A DNA stretch of 64,000 nt, taken from positions 1,798,501-1,862,500 of the forward strand of contig OX485807.1 in assembly GCA_950295325.1 (NCBI GenBank). The letters are read 5' to 3'. Below are positions 23,890-35,830 of this stretch, in pieces. The translations under genes were made by a program, and so were the position numbers. The notes under the pieces are model-generated. The model was not told the DNA's origin. It saw only the letters and a list, made by a program, of their open reading frames with translations, and searched no databases. The stretch's first letter is position 1; each line of letters opens with the position of its first letter. Source of the DNA: Polytrichum commune (lineage: Eukaryota > Streptophyta > Polytrichopsida > Polytrichales > Polytrichaceae).

Positions 23890-24994
23890 TTACGTGTTCT
23901 TCGACCTCAAACGCTTTAATCTCAGACATACCAACAGAATGAACAATGCAAATAAGAAACCTCCAGTGGCAACGAGACTGATGCCTGCGACAGTTTGTGG
24001 CTTCAGACCTGGAGAATTAGAGGGCGTGGAATTGCCGGGAGTGGGAGCCGGTGAGGGATTAGGACTTGGAGGGGGAGGAGGAGTAAAATCTGTGCTAAAT
24101 TGCCAGTCGTGGATAATATGCGATCCTGCACACCCATCGTGAGTTGATCCAGAAAAACCTACATACAAATGATCAATACGAGAGAACACTTGGGTCAAAT
24201 CTACCGTGAACGATATGGCGAAATTGGACTTCGGCCCCGTGTGGAGAGTTGCAGTAAGACCGTTAGAATTGCCGTTGTAGTCTACGAGCAGGGTAATTGT
24301 TTTATTGGAAACGTCGGCGTGGAGTGCGTTATTGCAATGCGTTGCACAATCAACTAAGTTTTTTCCCGTCGCACATATTGATGGTTCTATTGGAGCTATG
24401 CTCCATGCTATTAACGAGGGCAGCCAAGTGGCAGGAACTATTGTCATTGAATCCAGTCTCGGCGTTGCGATATGTGTCAATCTCAATGGCAAAAACGTGA
24501 TTTCCCGGGTCTCCGTTGTTGTTTGTGCTGTTGAGGATTCCCAAGTAGCCCTTGCTGTCCCAACCTGGATTGTAGATGTTGCCAGATATTATGAAAGCCA
24601 TGCCATCACCCAGTGGACAGGAATTATTTCGCCCTTGGGCAACGGAGAGGCTGGCATAGGTGCTGAAGGAAGCAAAACTACTGTTTGTGGCAGTATCCTG
24701 CAACTGAACTGAGTTTATGTAAAACGCTCTTCCAGAACTTGCGCTGTTGGAGTTGATCCCGTTGTTGTTCAAGATAAGCTTGCCATTGGTGATAATAACA
24801 TCATCCTTCTTGACAATAGTACTCTGGTTCCCATCTGTGAAGTTTGAGGCGAATGAAAAAACAGGCTGCATCCCGCTTGCTAATACGACTACGCAGTATG
24901 AAGAAGAGACGTACAAGAGACATGCACAGATTAATCTCCATAGCAGTCCTATTGAGCCAGGCTGCAGGCGACCTGCAGACCTTGAAGTAGACAT
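23890..24994 (-). pseudogene. L-type (legume-like) lectin-domain membrane protein with a one-base frameshift
   Basis: The gene runs 24994-23890 without introns, about 367 residues if the frame were continuous. The order is: hydrophobic signal segment (~15-40); legume-lectin beta-sandwich with GDGMAFIISG, the metal-site pattern FAIEIDTYRNAE and a following NDNSS; several N-glycosylation sites; a Pro-rich linker (TPPPPPSPNPSPAPTPG); one membrane helix (VAGISLVATGGFLFALFILL); and a short basic tail (LKRLRSKNT). It resembles the extracellular part of lectin receptor kinases without the kinase, so it should bind carbohydrate at the cell surface. The reading frame shifts by +1 at a run of six A (gene strand) at 24364-24359; one base fewer would make it continuous. 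The shift may be a real mutation or a homopolymer sequencing error. Confidence 0.85.
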
Positions 24995-27900
24995 GGTTCC
25001 TCCTGCTGCTGATCTCGCCGTCTACTATAACAAAAGGTACATGGAAGTTGCCAAGCGAAGTCTCCTGTGAACACCAAAAACTATGATGCAAGGTATTATA
25101 TTGATAGTGAGCCACTGCATATTGTGTCACTAGTGTTCGGATCATCACAAACATATGTGTATTCTAAAGGATGTAGTCAGAGGCCATTCAGATTTCGTTC
25201 TTGGTTTCAACCGATTGGTTTTCATCAGATACCGATAGGAAGTTTCTCCGACGATATTTCACAAAGAATATTGACGAACTTTGTTACCCGCTCGAGCAAC
25301 CTTTGAACTCAGACCGCTATCTCAATCTCTTACAACTACCTCAACCGCTCAGCCCTAACCCTCCTCGTCACAACCTACTTATCATTTCATTAAGTCGACA
25401 ACTTACACTCCTTCACAGAACAAAGTTTATTGCAATATCCTCTAGTTGGATCAATCCACCTCCTTTTCTCTTTCTGATCTCCCACACACACAGGCTCTCA
25501 ATTGCGTTCACAACCATCTGTAGGAGAAGACAGTGCCGCTCAAAACAAAGTCCGAAGCAGTGAGAAGAACTCCAGATGGCAGAGAATCGTCAGAAACTCA
25601 ATCGGTAGCCGAACCCTCGGTGCAATAATTGTTCACCGATTGTCGGTAGGCCTGGAAGTCGTCCCCGACTCCCCGTTGTACAAGTTGCAGAGATTTGTCG
25701 GCCAAGCGGCCGGAGAATGAGTACATATATCGGGCGTTTTTTTTAACAATGTATGAATTTGATAGTCGTGAGAATGGGATATTTAAATGTAAAATATATT
25801 ATATTAAAAGTTGCCACTTGTTGAGTCAGTGACACACTCTTCAGGACGTGTTGGATGTCCCCTTTTCGAGGCTTCAACTGAAGTTCACTTTTTGTAACCA
25901 GGACCCAGGCGGTGTTTGTACTTACAGTTTCAGCCTATGGAGTTACAGAAGTCTGTCTGTGCAGTGGAATTTGAAGCACCTCTTGTGCTTGTTTGATGGT
26001 GAAAACAGGGGGGTTCTACAATAGTATGTTGGATTTTGTGATTGATGTTGCACAATGCACACTAGGTCAAACTTTTGTGACAGAGTGAGCCTGTGACTTC
26101 ATCCATTAAGTCTCCAACTACTAAATTCTCCATACCCTACCTATTCTCTGGAATGCCTCTATCCCAGAAAACAGCAAGAAATAAGAGAACTGGTGGACTT
26201 CAATGTACAACACCAAACACAAAATCCAATATAAAAATATAGAGTTTCCACTACTGTAGTGTCCGGGAGATTTTGAACAAAATCAGTTGAGATCCAAGTA
26301 TTTCCAATTCCAACCAGTTGCATATTGATATCCTTCGGTTTTCCTTTTATTAATTTAAGGTGTATTCTGTAGATTCCTCTCAAATGATGGATGATTTGCC
26401 TAAAGTCTTGGACTTCAACTTGGTGATTTCTCAAACTCAACTGGCTCATCTGAAACTAGCGGTCGGTTCTCCGTGGCTCTATACCCTATACCCCATCAGA
26501 GTGATTCCTTAAATTGCCTCTATATTAGAAAACAGAAAGAAGCAAGAGAAGTTATGGACTTTGATATTGGACCTGAGTTTTAAAATAAGGTCTATGTCTA
26601 ATTTGTTCCATACGATCCAACAAAGGGTAATGTTTAATAATACAGAATCAATGTTTTGTACAAAACATGAATTACTGTGGACTGAAAATATAATATGAAT
26701 ATTATACCCAAACACCAATATTTTGTGAACATGTAACCATTTTAATTTTTGGATATTAATAGTTTATTGATTTTAAGCCACTTTAATTTTCAACCCAAAT
26801 TGTCATAAAATAAAATGGGTCATAGTATTTGCTACCCATGCTAACTTTCAGCCCACAATAAGTGTGAATTTGGATATAGGTCCCGACGGGTGAACATTCA
26901 CAACACCTAAGTTTGATGAGAGGGGATGGTGAAAACACTTATTATTATTTAATATTTTATTTCGTAGTTTATATTAAATAAAATTAATTCTTAAATTGTG
27001 GTCGAAGACCCTGAATGAATCCTACAATGAGCTTATATTAGAATGAATTAACAACAAAATTGTAGGAGGCATGCTATTACTTTTCCCCCACTCTAGATTT
27101 TGTGAAATGAAATCCGGTCTCAACTAGAAGAATGTGCCCACTATTATGTAAAATAGTATTGGTTAGTTAAGGGATCCCTAAAATATTTTAGATGCTTATA
27201 TTCGCATTTTTACCATGAGCAAGGGGAGGCTTCCACGACACGAACGAGAAGTATTCGCGGAAGATCCGCATCTCATGTTCAGATGGAAGCAGAAAGCAAA
27301 GTGGTCTTGAGTTAGCTGGTTGCATTCGGGATTGCCAGTACTTTTGAGATGACCTAGCTTGTCAAATGCTCACGTTCATATTATTGCAACTTATGTACTT
27401 GTCAGGAGAATGGAACAACGTGATGCAACGGTTGCGACCACACACATTAAATACTTGATTTTGAAGTGGTAACCCAAGGGCCTCGACCGTCTTTGGCAAA
27501 AGCAGTTTTGCTTTTGTGTACACGAATACATGGTGTGGAGATACAGATGGATTGAAGAGATTTCGGGGAGATTTCGAGCAGATGTCCAGAGATGCAAAGT
27601 GCACTGCAAACAGATGACACAGCTTCTCCAAGAATCTATATGGAAAGTGAGAGGAAGAATCTTCCTTGGAACCCCAGGTAAGTAAGCTGGTCCTGTAAAG
27701 TTACCACCGCATTGTAGCCTCTTGGGAGATGCTTACTAAGCGACGTTGCGAGGAGAAATCGATTAAATGCGGCTATGTGCTTAAGAAGATAACAAAATTG
27801 ATCTTTTGTGATTCATGCAGCACCCTGCACTGCCATTCCCACACCTCGCCTGAGCTGGCTATGAGAAAATTTGTGATGAGGCCGCTTATAAGATCTTTTT

Positions 27901-28312
27901 AATTCCTTCATGTGATGGGTGTTGGACAATTCCACTGCACGGACAGTGCATTTCACTCTCTCCAAGCGTACATGGACCCTATGTCTAAATTCAGGACACA
28001 TCTTCCACAACAGGATGGCGTTAAATGTCGGACACAAAAGTATTGCGAAGAAACTAATAAATAACGGCTCAGCATAACATGTCCAGTGAACAATGTGTCC
28101 AAAATCCAGACCCAATTACCACGAACATTAGCATTCCAAGCCATTTTATCTACTCATATTTTCAGAAACTAATATCTTTATTATAAGAAACACGTCATTA
28201 CTATTACAGCCAGATTTATAACCATGGCTTGCGCAAAAAAATTAATAATACCCGCAAAAGATACCAAACCTTAAAAAGGGCCCTGTCATTATTTGCTGAT
28301 ATTTCCCAGCTC
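24995..28312. other. Intergenic between lectin gene and LHCII copy 4; no gene recognised
   Basis: Two related stretches at ~26148 and ~26515 share CCTCTAT...AGAAAACAG.AAGAA..AAGAGAA, a diverged repeat pair about 370 bp apart. Elsewhere only short random frames occur. Confidence 0.45.
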
Positions 28313-28414
28313 AATCTCCTCCAAAACCTCTATAAATATTCTACACGGACGATTTTGTCCCAAAACCTTTACATTACAAGACTGCTGACTGCTCAGACGA
28401 CATCCACACTCCGT

Positions 28415-29646
28415 TTAATTCCCGGGGACGAAGTTGGTGGCGTATGCCCAGGCGTTGTTGGCCACGGGGTCAGCCAAATGGTCGTTCAAGTTCTCCAATG
28501 GTCCCTTTCCGGTCACGATGGCCTGCACGAAGAACCCGAACATCGAGAACATCGCCAATCGCCCGTTCTTGATCTCCTTCACCTTCAACTCAGCGAATGT
28601 GTCGGGGTCGTCAGCCAATCCCAAGGGGTCGAATGAGCCTCCGGGGTAGATGGGGTCCGTCACATCGCCCAAAGGTCCTCCGGCAACACGGTACCCCTCC
28701 ACGGCTCCCATCAAGATCACCTGGCAAGCCCAGATGGCCAAGATGCTCTGAGCGTGGACGAGGTTGGGGTTGCCCAAATAGTCCAAACCGCCATCGCTGA
28801 AGATCTGAGCTCCCGCCTTGAACCACACAGCCTCACCGAACTTGGTGCCGCTCTTGGCCAACAACTCGGGGGTCAAACATCCCAAAGCTCCGAGCATGGC
28901 CCAGCGAGCGTGGATGACCTCGAGCTCCCTGTTCCTGGCGAAGGTCTCGGGGTCGGAGGAGAGTCCAGCGGTGTCCCATCCGTAGTCTCCAGCGAACTCA
29001 CCATTCAAGTATGAGGGGGTCTCTCCGGAGAAGGGGCCCAACCACTTGGGTCTGTCTGCACCGTACCTGCATAGACAAATTCGCATATCAGCTCACACAC
29101 CAAGTGTTTCAAGGCAACTCTAAACAAATCGAAGCACAATCGAGAATCCCTAGAGGCAAGTGGAACCTACTCCGCACGTGGCATTGAGACTATCGCAGCA
29201 ATGGAGGTCCACTAGGCCATTACTTTAAATAAGCCAATCCATTGCAGAGAACGTCTCTTCAAGAGTACGGATGCAGAAGTAGGGGTCCGGGTAATGGCTA
29301 GACCATAACCAACTTCCGAATGCACTCAAAACTTCTCCACTTACTTACATGTGCTCTAATTGTCCTTACACTGAATACGAAGGATGATACAGAACCGCTC
29401 AATTTACCCAGAGATGTAGCAGAGAGCATAGAATATTAGCCCCAAGTCCCAGGAGCCGACCACAACTTACTCAGAATCAACCAAAAGTGGTGTATGTGAA
29501 ACTCACCAGATGCTGTCGCTGCTCTGAGACTTGCGCATGGTCACACGGGCCTCGCTGGTACCCACCTTGCGAGCGAGCTCATTGCTCTGCTTCAATAGAG
29601 ACTGTCCAGCCAAGGTGGTAGACGCACAGGCGGTAGCGGCGGCCAT
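28415..29646 (-). CDS. LHCBM: Major LHCII chlorophyll a/b-binding protein, copy 4 (shortened N-terminus)
   Basis: Exon 1 is 29646-29507 (140 bp, 12 bp shorter than most) and exon 2 is 29066-28415; the 440-bp intron starts GTGAGT. The product is 263 residues with stop TAA. The N-terminus is the second type ([11 protein letters not shown]), but MRKS is followed directly by QSSDSIW: four residues are missing between the phosphorylation region and the trimerisation motif. The transit peptide has STTLAG rather than STALAG. Exon 2 carries Asn152-equivalent, as in copy 3. The promoter module is at 29849-29815. The 3' UTR element is a longer variant, AGAGGTTTTGGAGGAGATT, at 28331-28313. The frame is intact, so it is probably functional with an altered stromal N-terminus. 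Confidence 0.95.
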
Positions 29647-29814
29647 GGCTGCAAGCTATAGAACTGAATGTCCTCTGGCACTGAATTCAGTCGAGGAAAA
29701 TTGCTCACTTGAGGAGGAGATGACGAAGGCGGGAGCTTTTATGATTGCAAGAGTGGATGTTGAAACTCGCGATCGAACGACAGAATTGTGTTGACCAGTG
29801 AGGCGGTTGGATTA

Positions 29815-29849
29815 CTGGGCCCACGAGTGAGCGAACGACTGGCGATTGG
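29815..29849 (-). promoter_or_regulatory. Conserved LHCII promoter module, copy 4
   Basis: CCAATC, 19 bases, then GTGGGCCCAG (one change), 169-203 bp before the ATG. Confidence 0.65.
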
Positions 29850-32263
29850 ATCATCTTCCTGGGTATTGCATGAACAGCTTGATTAAGATAGCAGAATCCA
29901 GATAGGCTTGTAGATAGGACGCCTGGATCCTCCGAAGTTCCGGGTCGCAGTTCGGAAAGAGTTTCAACAACCGTGAGGCAAAGGTTGAACGTAGTTCTAC
30001 GTAGGTGTATATTTTAGAAAGCCTATATTAAGAATGTTGACGAAGAGGTAGATGTACAAAAGCGGGCTTTAGGATTTAGAGAAAATTTTGACAAATAGAT
30101 GTGTTAGTTTCATTCAATTCATGTTTTCGTCCATTATTGTCATATGGTGATAGTCCACAATGAATAATTTGTCCATTCTTGTTACGGTTTGCATTTGGGT
30201 TCTAGGACAAGCTAGAGGTTTTTGGAGTGCCCATGGGATTCTTTGAGTTTATCTCTCTGGATTGTGGCTATGTCATTGTGCTCTTATTGTTGTTTGTTTG
30301 ATGTAATTTTTTAGTTACATCCTATGAATGAAAATTTGTTCCATGACTTTCTCATTGGAAAGTGAAAGTGGATTTTATATGTAATGATATCCCTAGTTTT
30401 TTACCACTTTCTTTTTACTTTTATGCATGATAGTTTCTTTTACTTTTCCCTTCTCCCTCCCTCTCACTCCAAGATCACACCTATTTGAGAGGGAAACCCG
30501 AACTGCATCCAATCTTCTCAACCCTTTCCCATTATGAAAATCGCAAGCAATCTGTAACCACCGTGCCTTGGCAAGAAAGCAAGTTGCATTGCCAAATCAT
30601 GCCAAGAAACCATTATCAAGAGGATTTATAGGACTCCTCTTGTGGTCCTTGGCGGCCTTTACTCGATTTCTCTCCTGGTCCTTTATGTGAGCTTGACTCT
30701 TCCATGTGATGGAGTTGAGTTCAAGCTGATTGTCTCTTGACTTTCTTTCGATGAATAAAGAGTTACCTTTGCTTGCAATACAGGGTGGTCATAGAGTTCA
30801 ATCAACTTTTGTCATGTAGTCGGTGTAGTGTAGTTGACGTAGTATAACCAGTACGGTGTGGCCGGTGCGGTGCAGCTACATGTTCGATCTTGGTAGAATA
30901 TCTCGGTTTATGAGTGAAGTTGTTTGCTAGGAAAGAAGATTAAGTATGTGCGAAATAATTTGATTTGAGGTATGTGTGGAATAGTCTGCGATATTCTCTA
31001 TAAAATTCTATGTGTTTTAGTACTAATTAAGGGCCTATTTTCATTATGGTTTATATTCTTTATGTCTAGTGAAGACATTTATCATATTCAAATTAAAATC
31101 TTAGTATAAATACATGAATTCATTTTCTGGCCTTCCTTTAATACATATACATTTGTTTTCTCTATATAGTCCCTGTATATAGGAGGTTTAACTTCGTAGT
31201 GACCCACGCAAGTCAATTAAGTTTCCAATGAAGAGTTCACCCACTAGGCCCTTAAAAGACATTGGGTCTCAACATACAACCATATACATAATTGATATGG
31301 CCTTCATCAAGGAGAAAATAAAATTATACTCAAACTAGACATTGAGGACCAAAATACGTACAATGTGTGCATTTGCATCCAAGGGCACCCAAACAACATA
31401 TTTGAACTTAAATTTTTCAACAATATCAAATTATTTAACTTATTCAAATAGTACACTTGAAGAATAAGTTGATTTTAGATAGGATCAGCTTTGACATGAT
31501 TACCTAAAAATGAAAGTATGTAGCTCTAGATATCACTCTATTTTTTGGCTTGGACATGCCTAGTATGGGCCTCTTAGACGGTGAGAGGTTCACCATTTTA
31601 GGTTCAATAATCAACATTGTTTTTATTTTATTTTATTTTTTTGGGGGGGGGGTCCATGTGACCTTCTTATAGCTCATTGTCAACCGAGACTTTGATATTT
31701 CATAACAAATCAAGATTAGTTCCATTATCAACCAAGGTCACTTCTTCCAACCCAATGCATGAAGAGAAATTTGAGCTAGCTTGATCACTATCCTAATTTC
31801 TTTATTTCTTGATCAAATTTTCATTGAAATGCTTCGCTCATTTTTTGTACTTTTACTTCATATCACACAATTTGAAATATGATTCAACAAGTTGCCTAAA
31901 GTTTTGATTTTGATTCAGCAATTTGGGAAACATGAACCAGTTCATCTATAAATAGTTGTTGGTCTTCCGTTTCAACAAATCAATCCAATCTAGAACCCTA
32001 GTTCCAACTTGAAGTCTCCTAAGATTAAGCTCCCATTACCTATATACTATCATACATATGTTTTTCAATAAACCATGATTCTTTGACAAATTTATCACTG
32101 CTAAAGGAATGATCTATTGAGCATGATTTCACTTGTAGACTTGTCGGTGCCCAAAAACTTGGCAGTCAGGATAGTTGATGGCTGCAACAAGATTAATTAA
32201 CCCATAGGGAGGGGAGTATAGAAGGAGAGAAGCAATGAGTTGAGGGAAAGAACATCAATTATT
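29850..32263. other. Intergenic; no gene recognised
   Basis: AT-rich sequence with a T-run then G-run at ~31620-31652. No coding or RNA gene is seen until the U6-like sequence. Confidence 0.5.
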
Positions 32264-32361
32264 GTCTCTTTGAAGACATTTGATAAAAATGGAATGATAT
32301 AGAGAAGATTAGCATGGCCCTTGCCAAAGGATGACATGCATAAATTGAGAAATGGTCCAAA
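32264..32361 (+). pseudogene. U6 snRNA retropseudogene
   Basis: The sequence follows U6 over its whole length: a 5' stem-loop (GTCTCTTTGAAGACATT), the conserved GAGAAGATTAGCATGGCCC, GGATGACATGCATAAATTG and the 3' end GAGAAATGGTCCAA. Most differences I recall from functional U6 are C-to-T changes, several at CpG sites (for example ACGATACAG became ATGATATAG). The 3' end continues into an A-run rather than the T-run that terminates pol III. The plant upstream sequence element (TCCCACATCG) is not seen. This fits a reverse-transcribed, methylated and decayed copy. Confidence 0.85.
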
Positions 32362-32699
32362 AAAATGTCCTCTTTTTGGCAACTAGAATTGAGTGACATT
32401 CAGGTAGGGCAATGTGAGCCCGAAATCGTACTCACATTAATCCTTAATCGCAAAAAACATGGCTAACACGTCGATTTCATGGTTGATAGAACTAGTAGGT
32501 GATGGGAAAGGTAAGGTGTTAAATATCTCGGTGGAATTAGGCTAAAAATAAATAAAAATGATTAGGAACTTGGAGAGAAATTAACCTTAGGGGACTAAAG
32601 GGGAATAAGGCATAAGCGTTTCATGGGGAGTCTAGTAAAAGCATGCTTAAAAGGACCAAGAAAAACCAATAGAATAAGAGGAGGGGGTCATGACGATGA

Positions 32700-32893
32700 C
32701 CGTTATTTATTGAATGATATTTACACGGATAGCTCAGGAGGATGGGTAAGAGCCGGTTGGTTGGATACTAATTTCCTGCCTAGAAATCACTAGCCAAGTC
32801 ATGTGTAACACATGAAACGATCACACGAACTCGACGGGAGTCGAACCCGGACCGTTTAAAGTGTCGTACAAATTCCCTCCCTCAACCAACCAA
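32700..32893 (-). mobile_element. tRNA-derived SINE-like element
   Basis: On the minus strand, TTGGTTGGTTGAGGG (from 32893) resembles an A box region. GGTTCGACTCC (32847-32837) is a near-perfect B box, with CGGTCC and GGGAGT flanking it as in a T-arm. The body continues to about 32700, where ATTCAATAAATAA may be the 3' tail. No full cloverleaf or CCA end is seen, so it is not a tRNA gene. The start layout matches the copy at 15.48 kb. Confidence 0.5.
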
Positions 32894-33000
32894 GGGAACA
32901 TGACTTGGTGACCACAACCATAACGACTCACAACTTATACCACAACGCGAGCGTGATTACTTGGTAACAACTATGGTGGGTTACTTTTATCGTATCTAAT

Positions 33001-33027
33001 TATCTATCTATCTATCTATCTATCTAT
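33001..33027. repeat. (CTAT)n microsatellite
   Basis: Six to seven TATC/CTAT tetranucleotides in a row. Confidence 0.9.
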
Positions 33028-33039
33028 GAATTTTATTTA

Positions 33040-35430
33040 TCTATGAGGCTAGGGGGAGAAGAAGTCAATGGAAGAAAAGGGAAAGTGGGTTTGGAAGGAG
33101 GAGAGGCCAAAAGAAAAGGTCTTGACCCGTTTTTCTCTCGGGCGGCCCGAAAGATGCCGGGCAACCCGGGAAAAACGGTAGAGGTTGGAGGGGTCTCCGG
33201 AGGTAGAGGAAGGAGCCTCATTATGCAAGTTTTGAGAAGTAGAGGAGAGGGAGAGAAATAGCAAGAGGGCGAAGCCCTGCCAAAATGCACTCATGAGAAG
33301 GAGAGAAAGGGGAGAGGGGCGAAGCCCTGCCTCATGGTGGATCAATGCATGTAGAAGGTAGGAGGTAGAGAGCTCATTATGCATAATGCAAGTAGGAGAA
33401 GAGGGGAGACGGAGGAAGAGAGGCGGAAGTGCTGCCTCATTTTTCTTTGGGGATTCTTTTTAGTGCATAGGCTTGTTGTGTTGACCCAATGCAGATCGGA
33501 GAAGGTGGTGGAAAGCACGCGCAATAAGAGAAGGCGTGCTGCCCAACAAGGGATGGTGTGCGCTAAGGGTTGAAGGGAGAAGTTGTGAATCCGACGGGGT
33601 GAAGAGCCTGGAGCCCCAAAGAGCGAGCACTGGCATGCGTAAGGAGAGCAGGGACGAGCCTCTGGCAGTGAGGTGGTAGCGGATGGTGGATCGGCACGGC
33701 AGCAAGTAGGAGGAATCTCACGTTGAAGGATCTAGAGGAGAGGAAGAGGAAGACAGTGAGGGAGAGGATGCGGAAGCCCTGCTGGAATGGATCGAAGGCA
33801 TCGAAGGAGCAGGGAAAGGATGTTGTGCGCGACAGGGCGAGGATCATGAAGGGAAGAAGGGAGGCCCTGTGCGGAGGGGAAGGCTTCCGCTTGAACATGG
33901 ACGCATGCAACCCTGCTCAACTGCAGCGCAGGCCAAAGGAAATCCGCCATCGAGGGCAACATGAGACTGCGATCCCTCCTCTGTAGCCAGGCCCATATGC
34001 GGTAGTTGGGAGCACTGATGGGTGGCCAAAGGAAGATCGAAGGAGGTGACACTCGCGGCCAATGTCCAAGTGGTTGTTCACTGCCGATGGAGGAGACTAA
34101 GAGCATTCAGGGGTAGCCCCAATGCGAATCTCCCTGGTCCGATGGAGTCGGTGCCACTCAACCTACTTTTGTTCTTTCTTTTCTTTGCCTTCAGATTGCG
34201 GGCCCAGTCTAGCACAGTGGCGCTGCTGCGATGATCGGGAGTTGTCTTGCGCTGCAGACATTTTAAGGTCGCCCTGACTTAACCATCAATCCACTCGGTG
34301 AGTTCGTGCTACAGGCAGCGCGGCAGATGAGGTGAGTAAATAGAGCGAAGGGAAGAGCAAGAGGTGGAATCGATGTATCCGCACTCATGTAGCGGCAGTC
34401 AGTGCCACGAGCTTAGTTAGTTTGGTTTCAGGCAGTGAGCGGGTGGAAGGAGTTCAGGCATGGCTAGATTGCAAGCTGGGATGACGTTCTTGCCGTTTAG
34501 GAAAGTGTGTGGGTAGCTGCGTTAATTCTGTGCAGGGATTCTCTTCAGCGTCCGAGAGTGATTATCATTGCTCCGGGCGTAAGGGGAGAGGCGACTTTTC
34601 TTTGGTCTTCGAGGTGTATGGCCAGGTTCGCAAAGACTTGCAATTGGCATTTTGCTCGGAGTCAACGATGGGGGTCATGGACGATTGGAGTTAGACGCTT
34701 TTATTGAGTTTGACCATTGAGAAAAGGGGGGAACGTCCCCAACAAGGGAAAGAACATACGGTGGCGGAAAGTTCAGCCACTGCTTGTAGAGAGGAGGTGG
34801 CAGAGATCGAAGGAAGTATACTGGGCTGCTAGGGGGAGTCCGAAGAATGGATTAGTTTCGGCCACTGGTTGGGAGAAGGTGGCATCAAGCCGACTGGTTG
34901 CGGGAACCAAGAAGGAGTTGCACGTTGCGTGGGAAGACTGTGGAGTGGCAGTTCAAGGGGGAGCCGTCTGTTACTGGGCTTGCAGCTCCCTCGTTGTTGT
35001 GAAGGTTGCCTCATCTAAATGCCGGCACTGTGGAAGTGGTGGATTAATGCGGGTACAAGTAGACGCAGCTTAGGCAAACAGAAGGTAAGGGTAGAATTGG
35101 TAATGGAGTTAGATTCCCCTCTAGTGGGGGAATGGAGCAATTAGGACAGGGTGTGGAATGAACTCCAGGGATTAGGCGAAAATTGATAGGTTATGGACAA
35201 AGAGCATTTGTGAATGCTTGTTTGGTTAATAAGAAAGAAAAAGGTGTTATATACACCACTTCTCTCAATCTTTTCTTTGCTTGCACTTGTGATTGCGTAA
35301 TGGAATGTAGCTCATGATCCCTCACCCGGACTAGGACGCAATCGAAGGGTGAGGGGGATTGATGCTCACAGGCAACAATAGAGCCCTATCAACACAAGAT
35401 GGCTATGGGCGAAAATATAATGGATAAAAA
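33040..35430. other. GC- and purine-rich intergenic segment; no gene recognised
   Basis: The composition is unlike the surroundings: GGAG and GAAG runs from 33.0 to 34.0 kb, then mixed GC-rich sequence to 35.1 kb. Many frames are open by composition but none resembles a known protein. The end, 35.1-35.4 kb, could be a decayed LTR, but no PBS, polypurine tract or matching second LTR was found. Confidence 0.4.
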
Positions 35431-35439
35431 AAATTTATG

Positions 35440-35830
35440 TCAATATCCCAAATCCTAAGTCCCAAGTCACTTGAGGTTAATCTATGCAATCTCAGCTGTT
35501 GAGAGCATGGAAGTTAGGACTTACCACTTCATACGCCAGGGTCCCAAGTCCTAAGTCCCAAGTATGACAAGGATACCTACATAGCAACACTTTTTGGAGG
35601 TGAGGCTTGAGACTTGTGTTAAGAATTAGATCGAGCAAAAAGATAGATCCAATCTTAACATAAGTCCCACAAATATTTTTGCATAAAATAATCAAGATCC
35701 GACTTTAATGATAATTAACTATACTTTAATAGTTTCTTATTGCTCAAAAGTTGGGACCTTGCCTCCATGTTGGGACTTGCTAACATGAGTGGGACTTGGG
35801 AGCCCATGTGAACCGGCCCTTGGTGAACAA
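35440..35830. repeat. AAGTCCC-rich repeat segment
   Basis: CCTAAGTCCCAAGT or close variants occur at ~35453 and ~35549, AAGTCCC at ~35663, and the inverse GGGACTT at ~35781 and ~35803. Inverted copies at the two ends suggest a small non-autonomous element, but no clean terminal repeat is defined. Confidence 0.35.

Noticed and set aside
24300-24420. Small intron explaining the lectin frame change
   Set aside because: No GT-AG pair of plausible length bridges the two frames while keeping the lectin fold; removal of one base does.
32837-32893. tRNA gene
   Set aside because: The B box and flanks look like a T-arm, but no cloverleaf, anticodon arm or acceptor stem can be drawn; a SINE head fits better.
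33040-35100. Several overlapping open frames of 60-124 codons in the purine-rich segment
   Set aside because: Low-complexity, no recognisable domain, frames open on both strands by composition.
35270-35400. LTR retrotransposon end
   Set aside because: The composition hints at an LTR, but no primer-binding site, polypurine tract, partner LTR or gag-pol coding was found.
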